64,000 nt of DNA from Lytechinus pictus. Lineage: Eukaryota; Echinodermata; Echinoidea; Temnopleuroida; Toxopneustidae. The position numbers were made by a program, and so were the translations under genes. The notes below the pieces were generated by a model that worked only from the letters and a program-made list of their open reading frames with translations, did no database searches and was not told the DNA's origin. Every line of letters starts with the position of its first letter. The stretch's first letter is position 1. Below, piece by piece: positions 43,550-55,340 of this stretch. The stretch lies in assembly GCF_037042905.1 (NCBI RefSeq), contig NW_026974141.1, positions 4,890,001 through 4,954,000 on the forward strand. The letters are read 5' to 3'.

Positions 43550-43940
43550 ATCCCTATAATTCCTCTACCTTTACTATACATGTCTATTTTTAGAAAGGAG
43601 TAAAGGCTTTGATTATTCAAAATAGTAAAAAAAATGACTGCCTTTATCCTAGGAGGCATCCTAGATAATAGAATAATTTACATATTTACAACTTTGCCTG
43701 AACTATCAGGAACTCATCAAAATCCTAATCTCAACTATCTTTCCTATAAAAGATCAAGGATCTATAATCAGGTAAGATCCAAAAAAAAATTAATATTCAT
43801 CTGTTAACATTAAGTCCAATTCCTAACAGTAGTATGATCCTCATAAAAGATCAAGGATGCCTCATCTAGAGACCCCTGGTGACATATATCTAAGTTACGA
43901 AGGCTCTCAGCCTTCTGCTCCAAAAATTCATCTTTATTAA
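43550..43940. other. Non-coding, nothing recognised
   Basis: Spacer between the BEL element and the 8-bp-duplication element. No counterpart of the LINE 5' UTR that meets the other LTR is seen here. Confidence 0.5.
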
Positions 43941-43948
43941 GATATATG

Positions 43949-45134
43949 CAACGAACGTAGAGGGCAGCAACACACAAGCGTGTTGCTCTAAGGAAGGTCA
44001 ACTCGATACGCGCATGCAGCTGAGCTGCGCGCATATTTTATTGTTCATGCCAACGAAATCAAATGCCGATCCAATACAACAACAAATTAGTAGCGATCAA
44101 GAAACGAATATGAAAGAATATGACTACAACAATATCAAAGATAACTTAAAAAATATGTTGAGGAATATACATAAATATGAAAACATACTTTGATATTTAA
44201 AACTTTACAAATATAAGTATCAGGAAACTAAAATCATTGCCAAATCGGTGATTGTTGTTATCAGCGATTTCACCAGACGGCTGTATTAGGTGATTTGCGC
44301 CGAGACGATTTTGTGACCACTCGCAAAGCATTTCGGGATTGAATGTAACCACCTTATTTTCTCTGAGCTCTTCGCTGAACCCATCATCACAGTGCAGCTG
44401 CAGCGCAGCGCGCAGCCAATGCAATGCATCCGATGCATGGGTTGTTTTTTCGCCGTCCATGCCATGGTCTCGGACTCAGAGTTGAAATTTAGACCCGGAT
44501 TTCGGGGATACAGCGCCTTTATTTCAGATTTATAGACTTAAAAGTCAAATGACATTTAAAATTTGAAATCTAACCTTGAACAATCATCGTTGATAAACAT
44601 CAGCCCTGAAGCCATTACACTTCAAATCAGGCCAGGCAAATTAGACGTCATTGGGATAAGTTGCTAGATCTATGACGAGTCGCCTGAAGCCCCAGCGCAT
44701 CATCAACGTCACTAGCTAGCTGCGCGACCGGCCCAGACTCGGCGCACCCAGGCCAGAAAAATGACATCGATTATTACGGTGGTTGTCTATGCATTTATTA
44801 GTGGTGCAGCGAAATTCAGCAGAAGAAAATAAGAGATATGAGGTATCCTCGTTACAGACTTAATATTCCAAAATTAGGAAAAATGTCAAAATCATGATTA
44901 TTTAAGCTAAATATTTTCTTTAAAAATAAAAGTAATATTTTTAATATTTATATTCAGAATATCCGATCTAATAATTGTTCATTAAAAAATATTTGAAATT
45001 AACAAATGAAAAAAAATCAACTCGACAAATTTCCCAAAACCCCACCTTATTTTTTAAAGTGGTCACAAAATTCGAGCGGAGTTGACCTTCCTTAGAGCAA
45101 CACGCTTGTGTGTTGCTGCCCTCTACGTTCGTTG
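43949..45134. mobile_element. 1186-bp hAT- or P-type element, 8-bp duplication
   Basis: Perfect 8-bp direct repeats GATATATG at 43941-43948 and 45135-45142 bracket inverted ends of about 55 bp. The left end begins CAACGAACGTAGAGGGCAGC; the right end is its complement, ending CTCTACGTTCGTTG. An 8-bp duplication fits hAT or P-type transposases (also Merlin). The terminal motif does not settle which. The interior holds a good 87-codon frame at 44197-44460 but no transposase. Confidence 0.88.
44197..44460 (-). CDS. Unrecognised 87-codon ORF inside the 8-bp-TSD element
   Basis: Starts MDGEKTTHASDALHWLRAAL and has balanced, protein-like composition for about 75 residues (then SGEIADNNNHRFGND) before a hydrophobic tail that looks like read-through into intron or spacer. 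It may be a first coding exon of a transposase or of a captured host gene. I recognise no domain. No convincing donor was fixed, so the 3' limit is uncertain. Confidence 0.35.
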   Translation of the reverse strand: MDGEKTTHASDALHWLRAALQLHCDDGFSEELRENKVVTFNPEMLCEWSQNRLGANHLIQPSGEIADNNNHRFGNDFSFLILIFVKF

Positions 45135-45148
45135 GATATATGGTGAGT

Positions 45149-45772
45149 CTACCACATATCGACCACCTCTTTTGAAACCGACCACCTTGCGCGTTAAAAT
45201 TATTGCGTATTACAAAGGATACGCGCGGGAGAGTAGGCGCAGTGTCCATAGAAACGGTAAGAATCGATTTTACGAGAAAAAAAGAAGCAACAAAAAGTAA
45301 AAATTCAGTAGAATTAATCAAAATTGTATTGACCAGACCCAAACCCCGCTGAAAAACCAAGAAATCCGATAACAAACGGCTCTAGAACAAATATCCGTCG
45401 TCAATCGTCGAATCATGTGCCGGAGCTCGCAGTGGAAGTAGTGAGACGACCATTTAGCATGTTGACATCATAGAACTGATTTGGAAGAGTCAAAATATTT
45501 CGCCACCGCGACAAGAATCCGCCGTAAACTTAATGTGCCGCGGGTGGTCGGTTTCAAAAGACGGGTGTAAATGACCAAATGTAAAATCGTCGTATTCGTT
45601 GTTCGTCGATATATACGCGGATTGAATCGGAGTCGCCGAGCGAAACATGGGGATCTGATCTGCTCAATTTTCTGCACAAATGAGACGAAAACTGGGTAAA
45701 ATTGATGAATATTTTCGCAGATACGATGCTTAGAAGATTAGGTGGTCGATAAGGGGTAGTTCCAACCATACC
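45149..45772. repeat. Foldback element with GACCACC arms
   Basis: ATATCGACCACC near the left end pairs with GGTGGTCGATAAGG near the right, and CTTTTGAAACCGACCACC (about 45170) pairs with GGTGGTCGGTTTCAAAAG (about 45543). This looks like an inverted-repeat element of about 620 bp with nested arms. Its left edge abuts the GATATATG duplication of the neighbouring element. Confidence 0.55.
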
Positions 45773-46419
45773 TTGAAAGGTTTGCTCAGTTGTCAGGAAG
45801 AAAATATATCAGTCCAGGGCCCTGTTGCAAAAAAGTTTATGTATTGATTTATGTCATGATTTATGTCACGATTTATGTCATATAGCATAAATCATGACAT
45901 AAACACAAATATTGACATAAATCCGTTGCATAAAACTTTATGTCTTAAATCACGACATAAAATCATGACATAAATCCATTTGAATGACATAAATTTATGT
46001 CGTGATTAAAATCAAGACATAAACGGCGGCTTTCCGCAATAAGTGACTTAAGGGAAATTTTACGATTATTTTTTATAATTATGCCCTTTGTAATTTGATG
46101 ATATTTTGAGTTTTACTTGGGCCTGCGAAATAATTTTTGTGTCATTGGATAGCCTATGATGTATTCTTTCAATATTTTTAAAAATAATAATCGTAAATGT
46201 TTTCCTTATTTTTATAAGCAAAGCTAGACCTAAGCATTATAGTTAATGTGCTTGCTTAATTGAGGATTATACATTTTCGTTATAATAATATCATAATTTA
46301 TTTCAACGTCGCATATTTTTCAAGCACCACCACCTTTCCCTCCCAAAATAATGATAATAACTTTGACTTTCAGTCTAGAATCGCCCCTTTTGTGCTAAAT
46401 ACAGATGTTATTAAACAAG

Positions 46420-47045
46420 AAATTTGGTACACACATTGAATGATTTCAAGTCCGGTGTTGGAATTTGGATTGCTTCCCCCCTCTCCCCCCCCCCGGGCTT
46501 CCCCTAGCTCCAAAACCTATTTTGTGTGTCAGAAATCATGTTGCCATGGTAACGACATATGATATGACAAAACATTGTTTTAAAAAATCAGTTTCAATTA
46601 CTTCATCGATTTTCAACCAATTCTCGTAAAATTTGGTTCACACTTTGAGCATGTTGAGTTAGAGGTAAACGTGTGAAAGAGACATATTTTGTGTGTGTCG
46701 GAAATCGTGTTGCCATGGTTACAACATATTACAGGCCCAAAATTAGGTAAAAATCTATTGGTTCCAACTACTTGATTAGTTTCCAACCAATTCTCATGAA
46801 ATTTGGCTCACACATTGGTCTCGAGGTAAAGATGTACAGGACATATTTTTTGCATGTCTCGGAAATCGTGTTGCCATGGTAACACTATATATTATGTCAA
46901 AAATTAGGCATAAATCTTGCGGTTCAAACTACTTCATCAGTAATTATCATGACTTGCTCACATATACACGTAGGTCTTGGGTAAAGATGGGCAAGACATT
47001 TTTTTCCACGTGATGGAAACTGTTGCCATAGTAAAGGCATAGGGC
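46420..47045. repeat. Tandem array with X-box palindrome GTTGCCATGGTAAC
   Basis: Four degenerate units of about 150-170 bp, each carrying AAATTTGGY-CACAC-like and TCGGAAATCGTG phrases and a core at 46540-46553, 46709-46722, 46870-46883 and 47022-47035. Two cores are perfect GTTGCCATGGTAAC; the others are GTTGCCATGGTTAC and GTTGCCATAGTAAA. Units decay toward the right. No ORF. Confidence 0.75.
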
Positions 47046-48970
47046 AGGGGTATTAATCACCTTCATCGATAATTCTAGTCTAATTTACCCTTCCCCCAAC
47101 CAAGTGCATATGGGGCTTGCCTCGTTTATTTCACCATCCTTTTTAATATCGCCTCATTTTTGTTATTTTTTTTTATTCAGGTTCATGGTCTAAAATAGGC
47201 ACTAGGCCTACAGAACATACAAAAGAAATGCGAATTGTAATTTAAAAGAGGAAAGAAAAGGGAAATATCAAAAAGTCATCAAAATGGATGTATAAGAGGT
47301 CATCCCATTCTTTTCGAAAATCTCAGCTCGAACTTAATTCGCGCTTGCATCATTAATCTAGTTCTCATATAGAAGTCTTGTTGGAAAAAGAACGATATCA
47401 TTATCATGACAAATTCGGTCTGAAAAAAAGAAAGGAAAAGAAAGAGTGAAATATGATATATGTTATAAAATATCATATCAACATCAATCACAAAATTATA
47501 CTTTGTATAAAAAAATCAAAATGTTTGCTCGCTCGCTGTTTTTATAAATTTTGCCCTTTACACCATGTCTACCCCATAAAAATATGAGTTCCTAAAGCCA
47601 CCCTTTAAACTAAAAAAAAAATTCTTCACAGAGAACAATTTTGTGTCAGTCATCCCCAAACCATGAACACCGATTGACAACCATGCATAATCCCTGTAAT
47701 GATTTGTTCATTATTTCATTTCTTTATAATTTCAATTGTGTATTTTATAAGCGTGTCATGGAACCCTCTTGCCTGTGCAGTTGGGGCGAGGGTTACAAAT
47801 TTGGAAGCACAACGGGGCAATTTCGTCAAGAAAATAATTGACAGAGAAAAAAAAACAAATAAATGGGCCGAAATAAAAATGTTCCTCAATTCCGAACAAA
47901 GGTCTAATCAGATGGCTTGGTTTTTTTTAGCTAGGAAAAAAAAGAGACGCGGGGTTTTCCTTGCCCAAAACTTGCAATTGGAGATGGGGCGAGTGGAGGG
48001 GGTGTCCACTTTAAAAGATGCCCACTTATTGCCCAAATTCCAAGAGGAGTGCACATGAGGATTGAGGGGCCACTACTCATCACAGCTTTGTGCCTAAATT
48101 GGGACACGTTCATGCATCTTTATCCCTTGATCCATACCTCTGTCACCCATCATTTATATTTTTACATCTTTGAGCACCTGGCCATTTTCTTTCTCTCTCT
48201 CTCATCAAATGAAACCCCCCCCCAAAAAAAAAAAACTGCTTTATCCTCGTTATCCCTTTCACTATCTTCCTCCCTCCGAGATTGGCCCACTATCATTCAC
48301 GAAATTTATCTTTCCAATTCTCTATACATCTCTCTATATCTCTGTTTGATAATGACTCCACATTTATACTTTTTCTTTTCCCTTTTCCCATTCTAATTCA
48401 CCTCGCCCCTCCCCCCTCTCTCTCATCATTCCTTATACATTGGAATCTTATAATCTCTGGATCTTTCTCATTTTTATATGAAATTTCCTTTTCATTTCTC
48501 GCCATTGCTACTTCAAATCTTCATTTTTAATCAATTATTTTCCCAATTTGACAATTCATGGGACAATATTTAGCGTTCATAAAAATAATCCTACAATTTT
48601 CTACAAATATTAATTATTATATCTTTAGTAGGGAAACAAGTGTGTTCTGAGGGGCAAATCATATTTTAACCACACCCCACCCCTCCCGATTCAATGAAAG
48701 CAATTAAACAAAGAGATAAAGCAAAAGGAATGACATTTTATGTAAATTTATTACTTTTGAAATAAATGCACACTAAAATTTGTAAAACAATATAATCTTG
48801 TCACCTGTCCCCTACTCATGACTGTATAAACATGATTAAAAGAGGTATGTGGATTCCAATAACATATATTATTCATATCCTAAATTAATACAATACCTCA
48901 ATCAAGTGTACAACTACAAACATGACACAATAATACATCTTAAAAAACAAGAATAACTATATCACATTTT
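47046..48970. other. Non-coding interior of the 10-kb element
   Basis: Contains GCTCGCTCGC and TTCGCGCTTGC phrases (47325-47345, 47525-47540) related to the palindrome-array family. There is also a 119-codon plus-strand frame (47699-48058) and a 115-codon frame (48049-48396) that are low-complexity or motif-free. No gene is called. Confidence 0.5.
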
Positions 48971-48979
48971 TATGCTTAA

Positions 48980-49530
48980 AGGACAAGTCCACCCCAACAA
49001 AAAGTTGGTTTAAATAAAAAGAGATTAATCCAACAAGCATAACACTGAAAATTTCATCAAAATCGGATGTAAAATAAGAAAGTTATGGCATTTCGAAGTT
49101 TCGCTTAATTTCACAAAACAGTTACATGCACATCCTGGTCGGTATGCAAATGAGACTGATGACGTCATCCAGTCACTATTTCTTTTGTATTTTATTGTAT
49201 GAAATATTCTAATTTTCTCTTCATTGTCAAGTGAACAACCATTGATCCTCTCTCAACATGTGGAATTAGTATTGTTTAATACTATATGGTTCAGTGAAGT
49301 TGGTCCTTATTGTCAAATTTGTAAAAAATGAAATATTGTATAATTCAAACAATAAAAAAAGAAATAGTGAGTGAGGGACATCATCGACTCTCTCATTTGC
49401 ATGTCACTGGGTTGTGCATATCACTGTTTTGTGAAAAATAAGCGAAACTTTTATGAAATTTTCAGCGTTATGTTAGTTTGATTTTTCTCTATTTATTGAA
49501 ATCAACATTTCTCTGGGGTGGACTTGGCCT
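48980..49530. mobile_element. TTAA MITE (AGGACAAGTCCACC), copy in 10-kb element
   Basis: 551 bp, flanked by TTAA (48976-48979, 49531-49534). Starts AGGACAAGTCCACCCC and ends GGGGTGGACTTGGCCT. The interior matches the element at 1120-1720 in both arms (ATCAAAATCGGATGTAAAAT). Its right end is duplicated downstream by a 126-bp tandem repeat. Confidence 0.85.
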
Positions 49531-49790
49531 TTAATCTACATTTACACAATAAATGGAGAAGTAGATAAAGTAAAAAGTCAGCAGCCATTTAAGATTACTA
49601 TTCATACTCATACTCTATTTATTCAAATCAACATTTTTCTGGGGTGGACTTGGCCTTTAATCTACATTTACACAATAAATGGAGAAGTAGATAAAGTAAA
49701 AAGTCAGCAGCCATTTAAGATTACTATTCATACTCATACTCTATTTATTCAAATCAACATTTTTCTGGGGTGTACTTGAACTTTAATAAA
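49487..49790. repeat. 126-bp tandem repeat extending the MITE end
   Basis: The segment starting CTCTATTTATT(C/G)AAATCAAC recurs at 49487, 49613 and 49739 (period 126 bp, about 2.4 copies). Each unit carries the MITE right terminus GGGGTGGACTTG plus about 80 bp of flank. This shows the duplication happened after insertion and included genomic flank. Confidence 0.85.
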
Positions 49791-50119
49791 TATTTCCATT
49801 TAAAAGAGACGATGATTTCTGTTATCATGAATGAACTCGCAGTGATGCAATTTTTTCTCTCCTCCTTTTCTCCTCTTCCACCCCTCCTCTTCTTTTCCTC
49901 CTCCTTCTTTGTCGTCTTCTTTTCTACTTATTTTTCATTTCTAATATTATGACCTATCATCATTAACACTATAATAATTTTATGATAACAATCATAAAAA
50001 GATATCCACAATGTCAATATAATGATTATCTTTGAAAAATGGAAATTAGTACTAATGTTAATTTTACAAAGCGTTATGTGAATACTTAAGTGAAGTCATA
50101 TAGTTCCCTTGTCAGGTGC

Positions 50120-51561
50120 CAGGCGCGTAGCCAGGGGGGGCGGTGGGGGCGGTCGCCCCCCCCCCCAAAAACGTCCCCAAAAAGAAAAAAAAAAGAAGGG
50201 GAAAAAGAGAGGAGAAAAGGAAAAGCGAAGAGAGGAAAGGGAAGAAAGGTAGCTTTGTGAGTTTTTCTTTTTATTCTTTTTTTTTTCTCAAAAAAGAAAC
50301 TCCTTCACTCTTGCTCTAAATCTATATATATGAATTTTGCTTCCGCGCTGCGCGCGGTTAAATGACAATATTTCAGTTCTCCTTTGTTTCCCTCACCCTT
50401 TCTCTAACCCTGTTTTCCCACCTCAGCTATATGTGTTTCTTGCCAGTTAAAGTTCAAATTTATACATTAGGGCATGGAATTAGAGTAAGGTTAGGCCGAA
50501 GTATATTAATTTATTTATTTTTTTAATTGATCGCGCAACTTCTGGTCGGGTCGGCTCCGGGCGGGTAAAATCTTTATTTCAATTTCTGCCGTCACCTCCA
50601 TATAGGCAACTTCTCCCACTTTTCAGCTCATTACTAAACAACCATAATTTGGGGGCAAACATGTTCCTAATTTAAAAAGAGGAAGGTATCAAATTTGTGT
50701 CGTATTAAATAAAAAAAAAAGTACAATATTTTTTATCAAATTCTATTCAACTTCATGTCATTTCCATGCACATTCATCTCCTGTCCTGTTTTGCGCCCTC
50801 AGTTTGAAATTTTGAATGACACTTAAGTTTCTTTATCATTCAGAGTGAAGCGCATCATGATAAGTGAAAGAAATTATACATCATCGTGTTTTATATAATT
50901 TCAATAATTACAGAAGTTTCAACTTTTTGCGCACTATTTTCCTTGTAATGAAGTTCAATAATCTTAGAAAATTAATTGAATTAGAGCTGATGGGGGTATT
51001 AGAGATATCTGCATTTGATAAAACGTCCGCCCGTTGGAAATTCCAGAGTTTGATTGCTCTGAGCGGGGAGGAATATCTAATTCCTCCCGGCATATATCCT
51101 TCTTCTCCTCTGTTTTGCGAGTTAAGATATGCACTGTCGCTAAATTGTTTGTAATCAAATCTGATCTTTCCAATGGAGGTATTCAATATAACTTAGAAAA
51201 TAACCTTTTCTCGGGACCATTTTCTTAGCAAAAAATTTAAAAAACGCTTTAGCTTCCGCGCGAAGCGCGGGGTTAATATTATTTCAATTTCCTCCATTTT
51301 ATCCCTTTTTTGTTCGTTTTACAATCACTTTTGAAAACAAGGTTCAAAATCACAATATATTCAAATGAATTGGAGCTGATATAGGTACTAGAGACAAGGG
51401 AGGCGGCTCCTTTTTATTTCCATTTATGAAACACCGAAAGCTTCGCGCGGGAGGGGGAAACTACCCCTCCCTGCACCCACCCCCTAGGGAGCGCGCTTCG
51501 CGCGCTCTGTAAGTGTAAGTGCATTTACCGCCCCCTCCAAAATGAAATCCTGGCTACGCGG
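50120..51561. mobile_element. 1.44-kb element with CGCGTAGCCAGG ends, 11-bp duplication
   Basis: Perfect direct repeats TTGTCAGGTGC at 50109-50119 and 51562-51572 enclose a 1442-bp unit. Its ends are inverted (GGCGCGTAGCCAGG on the left; CCTGGCTACGCG on the right). The interior has C- and G-runs and GCGC palindromes (TTCCGCGCTGCGCGCGG at about 50340, TTCCGCGCGAAGCGCGG at about 51252, GCGCGCTTCGCGCGC at about 51490), the same core type as the array at 19.4-20.7 kb. There is no ORF. The duplication length does not match a standard superfamily I can name with confidence. Confidence 0.8.
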
Positions 51562-51621
51562 TTGTCAGGTGCAACCAGGTCCATGACGTCATGTCTTCAA
51601 CAGTCTTGACTCTTGAACAAT
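51562..51621 (-). CDS. Candidate downstream exon of the minus-strand transcript
   Basis: Follows a good acceptor (TTCTTATTTCAG). Joined in phase to the 52590 donor it reads IVQESRLLKT then TGA. Its 3' part includes one copy of the 11-bp target duplication of the adjacent element, which therefore inserted into this exon or its immediate downstream flank. Confidence 0.25.
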
Positions 51622-52589
51622 CTGAAATAAGAAGAATCAATGCAAACAACTTTAGCAACTCAACTTGATAATAACAGTGTTCACATACATGTACATGTCT
51701 CTGAAAGATTATGAAAGAGCCTTTTGAGATTGCAATCACAGGTTTAAATTAAAAAAAACCCAAAATAATGTGAAATAAAAAATGGGTTAATAGTCTCCGA
51801 ATATTACCTTTGATACGCTTATATTGTAGTCAGAATATTTTCATTTCAATCAAATCATTGGAGAAAATGTTCATGTGTGGTGTTACTGAAGGAGGGCAAG
51901 GGTGCAGGGTAGGCGACTCACCTCTAGTAATGGGGGAAGTATATAGGAGAACTTCAAAAGAGGGGAAGAACAAGGAATGGGGGGAAAAATACAAGAACAC
52001 AAAATTGAGGTCAAGGTCATGTTTACGTTACCAACTTCCCACCTGTCCCTTCTACTACTACCACTATCTTATTCTTGAATGCACTTATATTGTGCTTAAG
52101 CTTATAAGCTCAAATTGTTTGTCTCTGTTGAGAATCTAATAAAAAATATAAATCAACTGAATCTGAATCTCTTGCAAAAGTAAAGTGGAAAATAATTGTT
52201 ACAATAGTATGGATCCAATAGTCTACCTAGATTTTGTTTTCATTTTAAAGAGTTACATTGTTCTTGCTCTTACATATTTTTGAGAATGCATTCCATAATT
52301 ATATTGTCATTGATTTAAATATTGAGAGGGCTCAGTTGTCAATTGAAACTTTAGTTTCTATAAAAATTCACGAGATTGATATCCATTTTTGTGAGTAAAT
52401 TTAAGATGAATTTATTACAAGATGTGGATGAATTGTAAAAAGAGATTCATATTTGAAAATTGATATAACAGTACATCACATTTACAACACTCTTAAGAGT
52501 AAAATAAATAAAAAATAAATATTACCAAACAGTATACTTGTATTTACAAGTAGAATGTTCAATAAACACAACTTTATATAAAAACTTAC

Positions 52590-52730
52590 CTTCATACTAG
52601 CTTGACCCCCTAATCCAAAGAGAGATTTCTTGTTCAATGGCACACAGTGGCAGAGTGTCTGGACTTCCATCTCCTTCCAGTTGCTGTCCCCTCTCTCTTT
52701 CTACCTCTTCTCACCATTTGTGTGGTTCAC
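52590..52730 (-). CDS. Candidate minus-strand exon with start codon
   Basis: Bounded by acceptor CTTGTCTAACAG and a consensus donor ATGAAG|GTAAGT. It contains an in-frame TAG and then ATG at 52670, starting MEVQTLCHCVPLNKKSLFGL. It reads like a 5'UTR/first-coding exon. A downstream acceptor (TTCTTATTTCAG) ends at 51622; joining there adds about ten residues and a stop. The product is about 37 residues, so this may be a spliced non-coding RNA. A further possible donor (GGAG|GTAAGG) lies upstream at about 53500. All lie within the 10-kb element. Confidence 0.3.
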
Positions 52731-54380
52731 CTGTTAGACAAGTGAATACCAAATTTTTCATAGTAACAGAAGAGAATGAATTCATATTTGCAATTTGTAT
52801 AAACAACAACTGAAGTCCCTAAGCTTCTTTAAAAAATAGTTTTATTATTACAGATTTTGTTAAATATATTTGACAGGGGTGTTGGTACAGTTTCACTGGC
52901 TATTATCAGAACTGTGTAAAAATGAATTATATCCATGAGTGCATTGTAAATACACATCAAAGGCAAATAAGGTCTAGTCATTCAACCTTGAAATTGTTTA
53001 ATGAACACACTAAAAATCGGGGTTCAAATTTGAACCATAGGGGTTGATACAATAAGGGGTGCTAATTAGAGCAATTATGCTCATGTATGCACCTTTATGG
53101 GTGTAGCATAAGCTATGTTAAGCACCATATAGGGCACAGATTTGAACCATGTAATAAGGTTTTCAAAATTGAACATTTTTTAATGTTTAAGTATTATGCA
53201 CCTTAAAACGTAAAATGTTACCCCTTTTATTGTGCAAACGAACATTTCTGGGTGCGAACAATAAGAAAAAGGTCAATTTTGCACCTTTTATCACTTAGGG
53301 TGCAATATTACAAGGAGAGTACAAGTGTTTCATTTAGGCTTCAAATTTTTTTTTTTAAATGTTCGAAAAACATATTAGAAAAATGATTAACACACGCAAT
53401 ATATGAATTCTTCTAATAAAGATAGGTTTTGATAAATAAGAAAAATGTAGGCCCTATAATTCTATTATTTATACAAAAATTTGGGATTTTCCTTACCTCC
53501 AATTGCCAAGGTTTTTTTTTTTTGAAGCACCCCTTTAATAATTGATCTAAAAAAATCCTCTTTACAATAAATAGGTAAAAGGAACAAAATATAGTATGAA
53601 AAATTCTTGATAACAATCACCAAGAGAATTTCAATTATCACGGTTATTTTTATCCACAGATCAGAAACCAAATCCTGTAGTTACCGGTACCGGGTAATGG
53701 AAATGTCTTTTCTCCAAGCATATTATTTGTGCACTGGTTTGAAAATTAATAGAAAAGGCATTTGATAAGGTTTTTAACCTGTAAAACATATCAAAGAACT
53801 AAAATGTGCGCTTTATCCTCACAAGTATATTAAACTTATCAAACAGATAGCTTGTCTACAGGGCAGCGGCCAGCTCTCAGAGAATATATTCAAATCAGAA
53901 AACACAAAGGATACATATATCCATTTTTTGTTGACTGCATGTTCAACTTATTGTTTTTGTTAAAAAATTGGAAGAGTCTAAAATATCCATCAAAGATGTA
54001 CTTTAATATCTTTATTAGATATTAACATACAATGTAGTCATCAGTCTCATCAGACAATTTTTTCGTGAAGTTACATGGCTTTTCAGTTCAGTGTTAAACT
54101 TAATTAGTTCAGTGTGCAATTTTTTTTTTCTATTTCCCCCTTCTTTCCCTTCCTGTTCAGTAGTCTCCAGTCTTCGTTAACACAGAGGGTGACCCACGAT
54201 TTTCTAAATGATTTTATCACCTTTATTACACACCAATAACTTCGGGTTTTTTTTTTCTTAATGGAGAGCGACCCCCCCCCCCCCAAAAAAAAAAAAAAGA
54301 AAATAAATAAATTTAAAAAATGTAAAGACAGTTTCAATGTTGGTCCCTAAAATAGACAAATAAATTACAAAATACAAGCT
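52731..54380. other. Non-coding, nothing firmly recognised
   Basis: AT-rich DNA. An imperfect inverted or internally repeated block at about 52985-53330 (GGGGTTCAAATTTGAACC and several GGGTGC / GCACC phrases) may be a MITE; its ends were not fixed. A C-run followed by an A-run sits at 54271-54298. Confidence 0.45.
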
Positions 54381-55270
54381 CGCTCGTTCTGCCTGAGCTA
54401 GATCTATTCTACATCTCTTGTATTGCTATTGAAAGTACTAGACTAGGTCCCGAATTAGGTCTCGATTTTGATCTATAATAAAAGCATGAATGGAGGGGCC
54501 CAAGCCAGACCCAGTCCAGGGGCAGGGCTGCACTACCTGAGTACCTCATTCCCTGGCCACGACCAAGTCCAAGGCACAAACCAGGGTAGGCCTAGATCTA
54601 GTAAAGTAGTATTAGTAATACAATGGTAGGGCCAGCTCAGCTAACCAAGACAAATTTAACTTAGTTAGAATTTCTTAGATCTAGTTTTAGACCTGGGAGG
54701 TCTAGTCTAAGTCTAACTTAGACCCTAGATAGAAAACTAGATCAGAATAGATCTACTGACTACTGTAAATCTAGACTAGAACTTAAAAGGGGCCAAGCTA
54801 GTATAGCTTGGGCCTGGCCCTGCCTACCTCAGGCGAGGGTTCGTATAGGCTCTAACACTTCACTACCGCTACCCCCTGCTCCACCTATCCGAGTGGATCG
54901 TAGCGGTAGTGAAGTGTATTGGAGCCTATACGAACCGGCGCTTGAGGCAGGCCATGCCTAGACTCTATCCTATTTTTTTTCCCTAACATATGCTCATATC
55001 ATAGCCTAACTAACTTAATTATTAGACCTGGGCTAGGCCCTAACTTAGACTTAGACTAGTTAACTTTAGGGCCAGGCCCTAGGAAGTGACTCTAGCTCTA
55101 GGGCCTGGCTCTGATGGTCAGTGACCGAGAGACAGAGCTGAATAGACTCTAGGCCAGGCCCTAACTAGTAGAGGATCTAGTGACAAGTCTAGTCTTATCT
55201 AGGCCTATACTAGATCTAACTTGTTAACGTTAGAATTTAGACTCTAGAACTAGAAACACTGGTACTCACT
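54381..55270. repeat. CTAG-rich island
   Basis: Unusually dense in CTAG, TAGATC and AGGCC words (TCTAGATC, CTAGACTAG, CCTAGG-like). Similar composition recurs at 61680-62290. Neither is a simple microsatellite. It has no coding capacity and is interrupted by the hairpin element at 54817-54953. Confidence 0.55.
54817..54953. mobile_element. Hairpin MITE, relative of 14783-14939
   Basis: CTCAGGCGAGGGTTCGTATA then GGCTC at left pairs with GAGCCTATACGAACCGGCGC then TTGAGG at right. Inside, CACTTCACTACCGCTAC pairs with GTAGCGGTAGTGAAGTG. It shares the CACTTCACTACCGCTAC arm with the copy at 14.8 kb. Confidence 0.75.
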
Positions 55271-55340
55271 AGATTATTTTAAATTTAATGTTAAGAATAT
55301 CCAGAACAGAAGGGCGGGCCCGGGGTGCCTTAAAAAAAAA

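Noticed and set aside
47699-48396. Two overlapping frames of 115-119 codons
   Set aside because: Low-complexity (Lys or Ser/Leu rich), no motif, no splice borders, and located in repeat-like DNA.
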